This document shows, one piece after another, positions 8,515-18,952 of a stretch of 64,000 nt of DNA (its first letter is position 1; every line of letters begins with the position of its first letter). Where the stretch lies: NCBI GenBank assembly GCA_964503275.1, contig CAZCZO010000010.1:1-64000 (forward strand), in the 5' to 3' direction. Source of the DNA: DASRAP01 sp964503275 (GTDB taxonomy: Bacteria; Gemmatimonadota; Gemmatimonadetes; Gemmatimonadales; Gemmatimonadaceae). The notes beneath the pieces are model-generated. The model saw only the letters and a list, made by a program, of their open reading frames with translations. It searched no databases and was not told the origin of the DNA. A program made the translations under genes and the position numbers.

Positions 8515-10667
8515 GTCCGGTCACGTTTCGCGGCCGGGCGCTCGCGCGCGACCGCACGCTCGTCCAACTGTCCTCGCGCAGCGCGAACGCCGACTACGTG
8601 GTCGCGCTCGCGGGGAATCCCAACACCGGCAAGAGCACGGTCTTCAATGCGCTGACGGGGCTGCGGCAACACACGGGCAACTGGCCGGGCAAGACGGTGA
8701 CGCGGGCGGAGGGCCGCTTCACCGTGGGCGCGACGCGCTTCCGGCTCATCGACCTGCCGGGGACCTACTCGTTGCAGGCGGCCAGCGCCGACGAAGAGGT
8801 CGCGCGCGACATGCTGTTGTTCGGCGAGCCGGATGTCACGGTGCTGGTGCTCGACGCCACGCGGTTGGAGCGCAATCTCAATCTGGCCCTGCAGGTGTTG
8901 TCGATCACGTCGAAGGTGGTGGTGTGCCTCAACCTGATGGACGAAGCGCGCCGGCACGGGATCGCCGTGGACCCCGTGGCGTTGCAGCGCGAGCTGGGCG
9001 TGCCCGTGATCGCGGCCTCGGCGCGGCAGGGCGTGGGGGTCGAGGAACTGCGCCAGGCCATCGACCTGATGGCGCGGGGCGAGACCCCGACCACGCCCTA
9101 TCGCGAGATGCGCTACGCGCCCTCGGTCGAGGCGCTGATCACCGAGGTCGAGACGGCGGTGCGGGCGAACGATCCGGCGCGCGAGAACGCCCGCTGGATC
9201 GCGCTGCGCCTGTTGCAGAGCGATGCGCGGGTGGAGGCCGCGCTGACCGGCGATGCCGAGCCGGTGCGCCGTGCCGCGAGCGATGCCCGCTGGCGCCTGC
9301 CGGCCGACTTCAACGACCGCATCACCGAGGGCATCTATGCGTCGGCGGAGCGCATCGCGCAGGTGGCGCAGGGGGGGCAGTTGCGGCAGCTGCGCGCGAC
9401 CTTCGACGCCACGCTGGACCGCTGGCTCACCAGCCGCGTCACCGGCTTTCCCCTGATGATCCTCCTGCTCGGCGTGGTCTTCTGGATGACCATCGCCGGC
9501 TCGAACGTGCCGTCGTCGTTCCTCGCGTCGGTGCTGCTCGATACGGTGCATCCGTGGTTGCAAGGCGCGACGGCGTCGCTGGGGGTCCCCGCGTTCCTGC
9601 GCGGCCTGCTCGTGGACGGCGTGTACCTGGGCACCGCCTGGGTGGTGGCCGTGATGCTGCCGCCCATGGCGATCTTCTTTCCGCTCTTCACGCTGCTCGA
9701 GGACTTCGGCTACCTGCCGCGCGTGGCCTTCAACCTCGACGCGCTGTTCCGCCGCGTCGGCGCGCACGGCAAGCAGGCACTCACGATGTGCATGGGCTTC
9801 GGTTGCAACGCCGCGGGGGTGGTCGCCACGCGCGTGATCGACAGTCCCCGCGAGCGGCTGGTGGCGATCATCACGAACAACTTCTCGCTGTGCAACGGCC
9901 GCTGGCCGACGCAGATCCTGATGGCCTCGGTGTTCATCGGGGCCGTGGCGCCGCCGGCCCTCGGCGGCCTGGTCTCGGCGGCCTCGGTGGTGGGCGTCAC
10001 GCTGCTCGGCGTGGTGATGATGTTCGTCGCGTCGTGGGTGCTCACGCGCACCGTGCTGCGCGGCGAGGCGACCAGCTTCTCGCTGGAGCTGCCGCCGTAC
10101 CGGCCGCCCCGGTTCTGGCAGACGCTGTACACCTCGCTGGTGGATCGCACCTTGATCGTCCTGTGGCGCGCGGTGCTCTTCGCCGCGCCGGCGGGCGCGG
10201 TGATCTGGCTCATCGCGAATGTGTCGGTGGGGGGCAGCAGTCTCGCCGAGATCGGCGTGCGCTGGCTGGACCCCGTCGGCATCGTGCTGGGCCTGAACGG
10301 CGTGATCCTGCTCGCGTACGTCGTCGCGATCCCCGCGAACGAGATCGTGATCCCCACCGTGCTCATGCTGACGGTGCTGACCGGTGGCACGCCGGAACTC
10401 GGCGCCGGCGCCGGGGTGATGTTCGAGCTGGAGTCGGCGGGTGTCGGGGCGTTGCTGCGCGACCATGGCTGGACCACGCTGACGGGGCTGTCGGTGATGC
10501 TGTTCTCCCTGTTGCACAACCCGTGTTCGACGACGATCTATACCATCTACAAAGAGACGGGGAGCGCCCGCTGGACGCTGGTGGCCTCGCTGCTCCCGGT
10601 GGTGATGGGGGTGACCGTCTGCTTCCTCGTGGCCCAAGTGTGGCGGCTCGCCACCGGTGTACCCTGA
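8511..10667 (+). CDS. feoB: Ferrous iron transport protein B
   Basis: A 718-residue protein. The N-terminal GTPase domain has G1 GNPNTGKS (35-42), G3 DLPG (81-84) and G4 NLMD (141-144), and is followed by the helical GDP-dissociation-inhibitor-like region. The C-terminal half is the membrane permease with two gate repeats. It contains the signature MCMGFGCNAAGVVATR, in which the cysteine is conserved, and a second gate region with NPCSTTIYTIYKETGS. It imports Fe2+ across the inner membrane. There is no separate feoA gene; FeoA-like domains are instead fused to the regulators on both sides. It is coupled to the upstream regulator by a 4-base overlap and separated from the downstream one by 8 bases, which suggests a three-gene operon. 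The start at ATG 8511 gives the normal FeoB N-terminus. Confidence 0.97.
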   Translation: MSPVTFRGRALARDRTLVQLSSRSANADYVVALAGNPNTGKSTVFNALTGLRQHTGNWPGKTVTRAEGRFTVGATRFRLIDLPGTYSLQAASADEEVARDMLLFGEPDVTVLVLDATRLERNLNLALQVLSITSKVVVCLNLMDEARRHGIAVDPVALQRELGVPVIAASARQGVGVEELRQAIDLMARGETPTTPYREMRYAPSVEALITEVETAVRANDPARENARWIALRLLQSDARVEAALTGDAEPVRRAASDARWRLPADFNDRITEGIYASAERIAQVAQGGQLRQLRATFDATLDRWLTSRVTGFPLMILLLGVVFWMTIAGSNVPSSFLASVLLDTVHPWLQGATASLGVPAFLRGLLVDGVYLGTAWVVAVMLPPMAIFFPLFTLLEDFGYLPRVAFNLDALFRRVGAHGKQALTMCMGFGCNAAGVVATRVIDSPRERLVAIITNNFSLCNGRWPTQILMASVFIGAVAPPALGGLVSAASVVGVTLLGVVMMFVASWVLTRTVLRGEATSFSLELPPYRPPRFWQTLYTSLVDRTLIVLWRAVLFAAPAGAVIWLIANVSVGGSSLAEIGVRWLDPVGIVLGLNGVILLAYVVAIPANEIVIPTVLMLTVLTGGTPELGAGAGVMFELESAGVGALLRDHGWTTLTGLSVMLFSLLHNPCSTTIYTIYKETGSARWTLVASLLPVVMGVTVCFLVAQVWRLATGVP

Positions 10668-10675
10668 TCCTTCCG

Positions 10676-11404
10676 ATGACGCCTGCCAAGCGCCCGCCCG
10701 CCGCGGACCTCAGTGCCCCGGTCGAGGACTATCTCAAGGCCATCTACGCGCTGGAGCGCGATGGCACCTCGGCGGCGACGAACGAGATCGCCTCGCGGCT
10801 CGAGATCGCGCCCGCCTCCGTGAGCGGGATGGTGCGGCGTCTGGCCGACCAGGGGCTGGTGATGCACGAGCCCTATCGCGGCGTGCGCCTCACCGACGCC
10901 GGCCGCAGCAACGCGCTGCGCCTGCTGCGTCGGCATCGCATCCTCGAGTGCTACCTCACGCAGGTGCTCGACTACCCCTGGGACGGGGTGCACGACGAAG
11001 CCGAGCGGTTGGAGCATGCGGCATCGGACGCGTTGATCGAGCGCATGGCCGCCGCGCTGGGGCATCCCACGGTGGACCCGCACGGGGCGCCGATCCCCAC
11101 GGCCGACGGCGTCGTGCATGAGCCCAGGCATCGGAGTCTCGTAGAGCTCGCGGTCGGTGCCCGCGGTGTCGTGGCGCAGGTGACCGATGAGGACCCGGAG
11201 TTCCTGCGCTATCTGGGCGGGCTGGGACTCACGCCGGGTGCGGCGGTGATGATCGCGGCCAAGGAGCCCTTCGACGGTCCATTGACGATCGTGGTCGGCG
11301 CATGTGAGCGCGTGATTGGCACCTTTGCGGCGGCCCGCGTGTTCGTCACGGAGACCATCGCGGGGCGTTCCGGGCCTCGCGCGACCCCCCCACAGCCGTC
11401 CTGA
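10676..11404 (+). CDS. DtxR/MntR-family metal-dependent regulator with C-terminal FeoA domain
   Basis: A 242-residue protein with an N-terminal winged helix (APVEDYLKAIYALERDG, then TNEIASRLEIAPASVSGMV). A dimerisation domain follows with metal ligands Asp18, His87, Glu91 and E110-x-x-E113-H114. Use of Glu110 instead of the DtxR cysteine is the MntR pattern, while the second MntR glutamate next to Asp18 is lysine here. Residues 155-225 are a FeoA/SH3 domain (YLGGLGLTPGAAVMI). It should repress metal uptake when Fe2+ or Mn2+ is abundant. It lies 8 bases after feoB and is related in plan to the regulator before feoB but lacks the membrane segment, so the operon encodes two non-identical regulators. 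Confidence 0.93.
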   Translation: MTPAKRPPAADLSAPVEDYLKAIYALERDGTSAATNEIASRLEIAPASVSGMVRRLADQGLVMHEPYRGVRLTDAGRSNALRLLRRHRILECYLTQVLDYPWDGVHDEAERLEHAASDALIERMAAALGHPTVDPHGAPIPTADGVVHEPRHRSLVELAVGARGVVAQVTDEDPEFLRYLGGLGLTPGAAVMIAAKEPFDGPLTIVVGACERVIGTFAAARVFVTETIAGRSGPRATPPQPS

Positions 11405-11414
11405 GTCCTCGCCC

Positions 11415-12350
11415 ATGCGGCACGCGTCACTGGTGACGTCTGCACTCCGCAGCGGCCGCCACGTGGCGCTCGCGCTGCTGTGGGGGGCGCTGTCGGGCCT
11501 CGAACCGTCGTCGGTCCTGGCGCAAGGAGTGGTTCCTGCGCAAGGGTCGGCGCCTGCGCAGGGGGCGGTGGCTCCGCAGCGCTCACTGCCCCTGCGTGGC
11601 ATCGCGCTCGACGCACGCCTCGCGGCCGACCACGGTGTGACCCTGGGCGACACCGTCCTGCTCGGCGCACATCCCGAGTCGTTGCAGGTCCGTGCGGTGG
11701 TGCGGGCCTTCGTGGCCCGGGGGGCCGACCCCAGTGAGGTCGCTCGCGCGGAGTATCGCGGGCGTCTGCATCTCACCCAGTTACAATCGCTGATCGGCTA
11801 CGGCGACCGCGTCGATCGCTTCGCGGTCGCGACGCCGCGCGGTGCGGTCCTCGACACGGCCGTGGCGCGCATCAACAGCGCGGCCTTCGGGTTCCGTGCG
11901 CATCGCAGCGCCGACGTCGCTGTAGAGACCTCGGCGACCTTCGCGGTGCTCTCGCGCTTCCAACGCGCGATCGGCGGCATCACCATCGTGGCGAGCGCGA
12001 CCTTCCTGGTGTGCATCATGCTGCTCAAGGTCGATGAACGCCGGCGCGATGTCGCCGCGCTGCGCATGGTCGGGATCTCGCGCCGCACAGTGGTCGCCGC
12101 CGTCGTGCTCGAGGCGACCCTGGTGGCGCTGCTGGGCAGTGCGCTGGGCGCCGGGCTCGGCGCGCTGATCTCGGCTGTGGTGAACCGACATTATCAGGCC
12201 GTGTACCGAACGCCGCTGATGTTCTCGCTGGTCACGCCGTCCACGCTGGCGGTCGCGGTACTGGTGTCGGTGCTGGTGGGCATCACGGCGGGCCTCGTCG
12301 CGAGCCTGCGCCTCGTGCGGCAGCATCCGCTCGCGCTGCTGGGCCGGTGA
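11415..12350 (+). CDS. FtsX/MacB-type ABC transporter permease
   Basis: A 311-residue protein. An N-terminal hydrophobic segment and an alanine/glutamine-rich linker precede a periplasmic domain. Three membrane helices form the FtsX-like permease domain at the C-terminus, with the usual KVDERRRDVAALRMVGISRR coupling segment and PLALLGR end. It is shorter than standard MacB/LolC permeases (about 400 residues), mainly in the periplasmic part. It is the first gene of a four-gene exporter operon (two permeases, one ATPase, one fusion protein). The start at ATG 11415 follows the regulator stop by 10 bases. The substrate is not evident; this family exports lipoproteins, peptides or lipids from the outer face of the inner membrane. 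Confidence 0.85.
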   Translation: MRHASLVTSALRSGRHVALALLWGALSGLEPSSVLAQGVVPAQGSAPAQGAVAPQRSLPLRGIALDARLAADHGVTLGDTVLLGAHPESLQVRAVVRAFVARGADPSEVARAEYRGRLHLTQLQSLIGYGDRVDRFAVATPRGAVLDTAVARINSAAFGFRAHRSADVAVETSATFAVLSRFQRAIGGITIVASATFLVCIMLLKVDERRRDVAALRMVGISRRTVVAAVVLEATLVALLGSALGAGLGALISAVVNRHYQAVYRTPLMFSLVTPSTLAVAVLVSVLVGITAGLVASLRLVRQHPLALLGR

Positions 12351-12363
12351 GCGGCCGCGTACC

Positions 12364-13550
12364 GTGAGGCGATTCGTGTGGGCAGCGCGCAGCTTGCTGC
12401 GACACCGCGCACGGGTCACGCTGGCCGTGCTCGGCATCGCGGTCGCGGCCGCGATGTTGCTCGACATGGTGATGCTGGGGGGTGGCATGACGGTCTCGTT
12501 CCGCTCGCTGCTCGAGTCGCAGGGATATGCGCTGCGCGTGGCCCCACGGGGCACACTGCCCTTCGACTCCGAGACCACGGTGCCCGGCGCCGCCGCACTG
12601 CGACAGCGCCTCGTGCAGCGCCCGGAGATCGACGCGGTCGGCATGGTGCTCGGCGCGCCCCTGCGGGCGGAGCGGGCCGGCGGCGTGGTCACCGCGTCGG
12701 CGCTCGGTGTCGATCCTGAGGAACAGGTGGACTACCGTGTCGAGGAAGGCGCTGATCTGTCGCGGCCCGACGCGCTGCTGGCCAGCGAGACCTTTCTGGC
12801 CGCCACCGGCATGCGCATCGGCGACACGATCACCCTGGCCGCAGGCTACGACCCGCAGTTGCGCACGTACACCGGTCGCCGGCTGCTGACGGTCGTCGGT
12901 CGGGCACGCTTCACCTATCTGCCGCCCGATCGCCCGGCGGTCGCGGTGCTCCTGCCCACGCTGCAGGCGATGGGTGGTGCACGGACGGCGGATCGCTTCT
13001 CCCTGGGCTTGCTGCGCGTCGCCGATGGCGTCGACGTCGAGGCACTGGCGGCGACCCTCGCGCGCGAAGAGCCGGCCCTCGCGGTGATCTCGACGGCCGA
13101 GGCCCTGCGCGCGGTGGAAGAACGGCTGCAGTACTTCCGTCAGCTCGCCGTGATCCTCGGCGTCGTGTCGCTGGTGGTGGGATTCCTGCTGGTCACGACC
13201 ATCGTCACGGTCGGCGTGAACGAGCGCTTGGGTGAGATCGCGGTGCTGCGGGCGATCGGCACGTCCACCGGCGGGATCATCGCGCAGGTGGTCGCCGAGG
13301 GGGCGATCCTCGGCGCGGTGGGCGCCGTGGCGGGGCTGGGCCTGGGTCTGGTGACCGCCGTGTGGCTGAATGGCATCCTTGGGGACTTCCCCGGGCTGCC
13401 ACCGGCCTTTGACTTCTTCGTGTTCCGCGCGCGCGACGCGGCCGTCTCGCTGGGGCTGCTGGTGCTCTGTGGCACGGTCGCGGGTGTGCTGCCAGCGTGG
13501 CGGGTGGCGTCGTTGCCGATCGCGCGGACCCTGCGTGAGGATGCCGTGGT

Positions 13551-13554
<4 letters not shown>
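12364..13554 (+). CDS. FtsX/MacB-type ABC transporter permease
   Basis: A 396-residue permease of normal family length. It has an N-terminal helix (VTLAVLGIAVAAAMLLDMVM), a large periplasmic MacB-PCD-like domain (about 45-250) and three C-terminal helices. The NERLGEIAVLRAIGTSTGGI segment couples to the ATPase, and the protein ends in ASLPIARTLREDA. It starts with GTG 13 bases after the first permease, and its stop overlaps the ATPase start (ATGA). Together with the first permease it could form a heteromeric LolC/LolE-like or MacB-like membrane unit. The substrate is unknown. Confidence 0.9.
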
Positions 13555-14236
<682 letters not shown>

Positions 14237-14240
<4 letters not shown>

Positions 14241-15727
14241 TCTGGCGGCTGGCGTTGCGCACGCTGTCCGTGCGGCCCTGGCGTACCCTCGCGCTCCTGG
14301 CGGGCTATGCGATCGGCGTGGGGGTGATGATCGTCCTGCTGTCCATCGGCGAGGCGATGATGGCGCAGGGCCGCGAGGAGCGCTTGGTCGGCGGCGGCAC
14401 GGTGACCGTGCTGCCCGAGGGCCTGGACCTCGAAGTGCTGAAGACCGGCGGCCTGGGCGGGATGTACTTCTCGATCCCCAATGCGAGGTTCGTGTACGAG
14501 CAGATGCTCACCTCGCCGCGCTGGGCGGATACCATCGTCGCGGTGGCGCCGCAGATCGAGGGCAAGCTGCTGTATCTGCGCCTTAAGGACGACCGCCTGC
14601 TCACGCTGCGCGCGACCGGGGAGATCCCGTCCCGCAGCGCCGCGGTGGGAGCAGCTCCGACGATCACGGCGGGCCGCTGGGAGGACGACGACGAGGACCG
14701 CGCATGGTCCATGCCCACGCCGCGCGAACGGCTCGCGGCGATGGACCATTTTCACGAGACGCCCGCCGCTGCGCCCGATCGTGCGACCTGGGCGGAGTGG
14801 CACTATTTCAACCTGCGCACGCCCGACGCGGACCGCTGGGCCTTCCTCACCTTCGCGCTGGCGGGCGATGTGCCGCAGGGCGACTGGCGCGGCGAGGTGT
14901 CGCTGACCTGGCACCAGACCGGGCGCGCCGCGCGGCGCTTTGCGATGACGGTCCCGCGTGAGGCGGTGCGCTACTCGACCACCGACGCCGACCTCACGCT
15001 CGGCGGCTCCAGCGTGCGGCTGGACGAGGCCGGCCGATATGTCGTGACCGCGACGGCGCGCGAGATCGGCGTGGCGACCGGGGCGACGGCGCGCGTGGCA
15101 CTGGTCGTGACGCCCGAGCCGCGCGCCTACTTCCCCAACGCGGCGATCGGTGGGGATGACCTGCTCAGCGGCTATGCCGTGCCGGTGCTACGCGGGACCG
15201 TGCATGGCGAGATCTGTCTCGACGCGCGGTGCACCAGGTTCGACGCCGCCCCCGCGTACCACGACCACAACTGGGGCACCTGGCGCGCTGTGGCCTGGGA
15301 GTGGGGCGTGGTGCAGGCCGGGTCGTTCGGCCTGCTGTATGGCCGCGTGGAGCGCACGGATGCGCTCGCCGTCAGTGAACCGTTGTTCCTGTATCTCACC
15401 GATTCGTTGGGCTTTCGTACGCTGATGCGGCCGAAGCGCATCCACTACGACGACACGCGGCGCGTCGTGGTGGCCGGGGTGCCCGTGATGGTCCCGGCCC
15501 GCGCGACGCTCGAGGACATCCGAGGCGCGGACACGCTCACGCTCGCGCTCGACGTCGAGGATGCGATGGTGACGGACATCCGCGACCGTCAGCGCGGCGA
15601 CGGCAGCTGGCGAGACGCGCCGCGCCCGTACTTCGTGCAACTCAAGGGCCGCGCCACGCTGCGCGGCCGTGTGGGTGGCCGCGCGATCGATGCGACCGGG
15701 GTGGCCTTCTTCGAGACCTATCGCTGA
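14237..15727 (+). CDS. Fusion of MacB-type permease N-terminus with an AttH/CrtC-like lipocalin domain
   Basis: A 496-residue protein. Residues 1-45 look like the N-terminus of a MacB/FtsX permease (RTLSVRPWRTLALLAGYAIG, then VGVMIVLLSIGEAMM), and a short periplasmic-type segment follows. From about residue 180 onward the sequence matches the AttH/carotenoid-1,2-hydratase (CrtC) lipocalin-like family, with WAEWHYFNL near the start, the hallmark YHDHNWG at 341-347, and a second half rich in beta strands. In many bacteria a separate AttH-type protein is encoded next to an FtsX-type exporter. Here the two appear fused, with the three C-terminal permease helices missing. It may tether a ligand-binding or hydratase domain to the exporter in the periplasm. 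Enzyme activity is not proven. It closes the exporter operon. Confidence 0.8.
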
Positions 15728-15730
15728 GCG

Positions 15731-17155
15731 CTACTGCCGCGCCAGCGAGCGCCCGCCCGTGTGCAGATAGCGCACCTGCCCCGCGGCATCGCGTTGCAGC
15801 GCGAATCGCATCGTGCCGTTGGGTGTGGCGATGGCGAAGGCATCGTCGCCGATCATCTGCACCGGCGAGGCCGCGCCGCCCTGCGAGGCCTGCAGGGTGC
15901 CTCCCTCGTCACGGATGATCACGCTGCGTGCGCCCATCGCATAGCGACCGACCAATGCGGCCCGTTCCGCCGCCGTCGGGGCGCGCGGTGCGGGGGCGGC
16001 GGCCGGTGCGAGCGGGGTCACGCCCGCCGCGAGGCGCAGCGCCGCGTCGACCACCCCGTTCAATGGCGCGCCGCTCAGGTTGTCGATCAGCACCACGGAC
16101 GTGCGCGTGGCCGGCAGCATCACCACCTGGGCGTCGAACCCGTTGATGGATCCGCCGTGCTGCCACGACAACCGACCGCCGCGGCGCATCGTCATGACGC
16201 CGAAGCCGTAGCCCGCAGAATCCGCAGGCGCGCTGCCCGGCGGCACCACGTAGGGCGTCGTCATGCGTGTGACGGCGGCGGGGCTGAGCACGGTCGCCCC
16301 GTTCGCGCGGCCCGAATCCATCAGCACCATCGTGAAGCGGGCCACTTCCTCGGCGCTGGCCATGAGGAAGCCGGCGGCCCACTGCGCGGTGTTCTCGGTG
16401 AACGGACGCACGAGGCTCACCGGCGCTGCCGCGCCTGCGGCCAAGTGCCCCTGCGACGCCGAGAACGTCAGGGCTTCCAGCGGCTTGAAGGTGGCACGCG
16501 GCATGCCGCTGGGGCGCAGGACCATCCGCTCCAGCAAGGTGGCGAAGCGTGCCGCGCCCGCGCGTTCGGCCACATAGCCGGCCATCGAGAAGCCGGGGTT
16601 CGAGTACGAGTACACGGCCCCGGGGTCGGTGAAGAACATGGTGTCGGTGACCTCGCGCATCACCTCGCCGAGTGCACTCTCCCCCATGCGCCCGTAGGCC
16701 ACCGCGTTGTCGATCCAGCCCGCGTGATGGGTGAGCAGCTGCCGGGTATTCACGGTCGCCACGCGGCCTTGCAGTTCCGTCACGTAGCGGCCGATCGGGG
16801 CCTCGAGATCGACCAGCTTCGCGACTTCGAGCTGCGCGAGCAGTGCCCCGGTGAACATCTTGGTCACCGAGCCCAGGCGGAACAACGTCTCGCGCGTGAC
16901 CCGCTCGCCCGACTCGATGTTCGTCACGCCATAGCCCTGGGCGTACACCACGCGTCCTTCGTGCACCACCGCGAGCGACACGCCGGGGGTGCGCGTGCGC
17001 GTCATCTCGCGTTGCACGAGCGAGTCGAGGGAGGCGGCCCATGCGGGGGCCGCTGGCGCTGGCGCGGCCGCCGTGGCCGCCGGGCGCTGCGCGTCGGTGG
17101 CGAACGGCGCGGCGGGGAGCAGCGCGAGGGGCAGGGCGAGGCGGGTGCGGATCAT
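15731..17155 (-). CDS. Serine hydrolase of the beta-lactamase/penicillin-binding (class C-like) family
   Basis: A 474-residue protein with a signal peptide and a beta-lactamase-fold domain (about 42-375). The SxxK motif is S96-V-T-K99, the YxN motif is Y184-S-N186, and the HGG at 333-335 replaces KTG, as is common in class C-like esterases and D-aminopeptidases. A C-terminal beta domain (about 390-474, starting TAAERAALVGRYAMG) resembles the lipocalin-like tail of this group. The likely role is periplasmic hydrolysis of esters or peptidoglycan-related amides; true beta-lactamase activity is not implied. It overlaps the upstream alpha/beta hydrolase by 4 bases and converges on the AttH-fusion gene 3 bases away. 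Confidence 0.9.
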   Translation of the reverse strand: MIRTRLALPLALLPAAPFATDAQRPAATAAAPAPAAPAWAASLDSLVQREMTRTRTPGVSLAVVHEGRVVYAQGYGVTNIESGERVTRETLFRLGSVTKMFTGALLAQLEVAKLVDLEAPIGRYVTELQGRVATVNTRQLLTHHAGWIDNAVAYGRMGESALGEVMREVTDTMFFTDPGAVYSYSNPGFSMAGYVAERAGAARFATLLERMVLRPSGMPRATFKPLEALTFSASQGHLAAGAAAPVSLVRPFTENTAQWAAGFLMASAEEVARFTMVLMDSGRANGATVLSPAAVTRMTTPYVVPPGSAPADSAGYGFGVMTMRRGGRLSWQHGGSINGFDAQVVMLPATRTSVVLIDNLSGAPLNGVVDAALRLAAGVTPLAPAAAPAPRAPTAAERAALVGRYAMGARSVIIRDEGGTLQASQGGAASPVQMIGDDAFAIATPNGTMRFALQRDAAGQVRYLHTGGRSLARQ

Positions 17156-18732
17156 CGGCTCTTGGCGTGGACCCAGTCGACGATCAGGCCCACGACCTCG
17201 GGGCCGATCCGCCCACTGGGCAGTCGGGGATAGTTCGACGGCGCACCGTCGGGGTCGGGCAGGAACAAGTGATTGAGCCCAGGGAAGACCCGCACCGTGA
17301 CATCACGATTGCCACCGGCGCGGATCGCGGCGCCCAGCGTCTCGGCCTGCTCGGCCGTGACCTGGCGGTCGGTCGCTCCGTGCAGCACCAGCGCGGGCAC
17401 CGTCACCTGTCTCGCGGTGGGCAGGGGATCATGACTGGCGAAGAAGCGCCACCACGGCCGCGTGACCGCGACCGAGTCGTACGTCGCCCGCGCCACCGCA
17501 GCGGCCGAGTCGCGCGCGGCGGCGCTGCGCAGCGTGCTGTCGCGGTCGATCGCGAAGCGCTGCTGATAGAGCACGATGTCGCGCCCGGTCTGCGCGGGAC
17601 CCGCCATGAGGATCACGCCGCCGAGCCGGCGGTCGGTGGCCGCGACCATCGGGGCGATCATCGCGCCCTCGCTGTGGCCGAGCAGGATGATGCGCTCGGA
17701 GGCGACATCGGGACGGCCGCGCAGCCAGCGGAGCACCGCCCGCACATCGTCGGCGAAGTCGGCGCTGGTCGCGGCGCTGTGATCGCCCGTGGAGGCACCG
17801 GTGCCGCGATCGTCGAAGCGCAGCACCGCGACGCCGCTGCGGCCCAGCGAGTCGGCGAACTGGCGGAAGGGGCGATACCCGTTCGCCACCGGGATGAACT
17901 CGTCGCGGTCCTGCGGTCCCGAGCCGCTGATGGTCACCACGACGGGGAACGGGCCGGCGCCCTCGCGCGGCCTGGTGAAGGTCGCGGCCAGTGTATGTCC
18001 CGCCGGCGTGCTGATGCGTACCTGCTCGGCGCGATACGGCGCATCCGCGGGCGCCTCGTAGTCCGTGGCGCCGTAGCGCAGGTCGGCCAGCGCTTCGCCG
18101 CTGACCCGGACCAAGCGGAGACCCTGCGCGGGAACGCCGCCTCCGACGACCTGCCCACCCGCGTCATGCACGAACAGCGTCTCGACGCCGCCAAGGAGTA
18201 CGCGCGTGGTGTCGCCCTGCCGCGTGAAGATGGCGGGCAAGGTCTGCCCGCCGCTGGCGAGGAACATCGGCACCGTGTCGCTGCGCCCCGCGGTCGTGCG
18301 GCTGGCGAAGTGCGCCAGTTGCGCGATCGACGAATTGATCAGCACCAGCGCGCCGCGCCGCGACGGCAGACGCTGCTCGGCCGCGCGGGGGTAGATCACG
18401 CTCAGCACGGCCGTGTCGCCGTCCAGCCCCAGGGTGACCCGCTGGAACGGTGACGCATCGGCGGCCGTGCGATACGCCGCGAGGTCCAGCGCCGAGAAGC
18501 GCTGCGGCGCGACCTCGATGGCCGACCACATGAGCCGCCCCGCTGTGCGGGTGATGATGTCGCCCGACCAGACGCGTTCGCGCACCGTGACGCGTTCGAC
18601 GGAGATGGTGTCCGTACCCACCAGCATGAGGTATCCGAAGCTGCCGTCGGGATGCTGCGCGCCGAGTGGGAGGGTGCAGAGCGCGGCCGCCAGGGCGGCG
18701 GCGCGCAGGGATCGGGTCGGAACAGCGGCCAT
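17152..18732 (-). CDS. Secreted alpha/beta hydrolase
   Basis: A 526-residue protein with a signal peptide (ending near LPLGAQ). An N-terminal beta-rich domain of about 230 residues is followed by an alpha/beta-hydrolase domain with the nucleophile elbow GHSEG (Ser354), an aspartate in LVLHGATDRQV and a histidine in FPGLNHLFL. The oxyanion segment is TISGSGPQDRDEF. The architecture is that of the periplasmic YrhB/'alpha/beta hydrolase with N-terminal DUF' proteins that act as esterases or peptidases; the substrate is unknown. It is preceded by a small DNA-binding protein with which it shares one base (TGATG), and it overlaps the next serine hydrolase by 4 bases. Confidence 0.9.
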   Translation of the reverse strand: MAAVPTRSLRAAALAAALCTLPLGAQHPDGSFGYLMLVGTDTISVERVTVRERVWSGDIITRTAGRLMWSAIEVAPQRFSALDLAAYRTAADASPFQRVTLGLDGDTAVLSVIYPRAAEQRLPSRRGALVLINSSIAQLAHFASRTTAGRSDTVPMFLASGGQTLPAIFTRQGDTTRVLLGGVETLFVHDAGGQVVGGGVPAQGLRLVRVSGEALADLRYGATDYEAPADAPYRAEQVRISTPAGHTLAATFTRPREGAGPFPVVVTISGSGPQDRDEFIPVANGYRPFRQFADSLGRSGVAVLRFDDRGTGASTGDHSAATSADFADDVRAVLRWLRGRPDVASERIILLGHSEGAMIAPMVAATDRRLGGVILMAGPAQTGRDIVLYQQRFAIDRDSTLRSAAARDSAAAVARATYDSVAVTRPWWRFFASHDPLPTARQVTVPALVLHGATDRQVTAEQAETLGAAIRAGGNRDVTVRVFPGLNHLFLPDPDGAPSNYPRLPSGRIGPEVVGLIVDWVHAKSR

Positions 18733-18947
18733 CAGAGCTCGTCGGGGCTTGGGGTCTGCTTTCCACTACGGACGGTGCCGCCCGCCCGTTTCTTGGGCGA
18801 GCGGCCCGCGTCCTTCAGGGCTTTGCGCAGCAGGAAGTCGATCTGCGCGTTCACCGAGCGCAGCTCGTCGTCGGCCCAGCGCTGCAGCGCAGTGTGGACC
18901 TCCGGCTCAAGGCGGAGGAGGAACGGCTTACGCACAGCGCCGGGCAC
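18732..18947 (-). CDS. Ribbon-helix-helix (Arc-like) DNA-binding protein
   Basis: A 71-residue basic protein. Residues 6-45 form a ribbon-helix-helix pattern: a strand KPFLLRLEPEVHTALQRWA, then a turn and the helix DELRSVNAQIDFLLRKAL. A lysine/arginine-rich tail follows. Such proteins bind short palindromes as dimers. It lies 5 bases after the SPFH gene and just before the alpha/beta hydrolase, within one minus-strand operon, and starts with GTG. No partner toxin is visible, so it is more likely an autoregulator of this operon than an antitoxin. A candidate operator lies upstream of the SPFH gene. Confidence 0.8.
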   Translation of the reverse strand: MPGAVRKPFLLRLEPEVHTALQRWADDELRSVNAQIDFLLRKALKDAGRSPKKRAGGTVRSGKQTPSPDEL

Positions 18948-18952
18948 GGGGC

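Noticed and set aside
8415..10637. 740-codon minus-strand open frame opposite feoB
   Set aside because: High-GC shadow of feoB; composition is His/Arg/Gln rich and there is no domain, while FeoB motifs are complete on the other strand.
15731..17155. Labelling the serine hydrolase as a beta-lactamase resistance gene
   Set aside because: It has SxxK and YxN, but HGG in place of KTG, plus a C-terminal beta domain. This is common in esterases and D-aminopeptidases; resistance cannot be inferred.
18732..18947. Calling the small ribbon-helix-helix protein an antitoxin
   Set aside because: No toxin-like gene adjoins it; its neighbours are an SPFH protein and a secreted hydrolase, so an autoregulator fits better.
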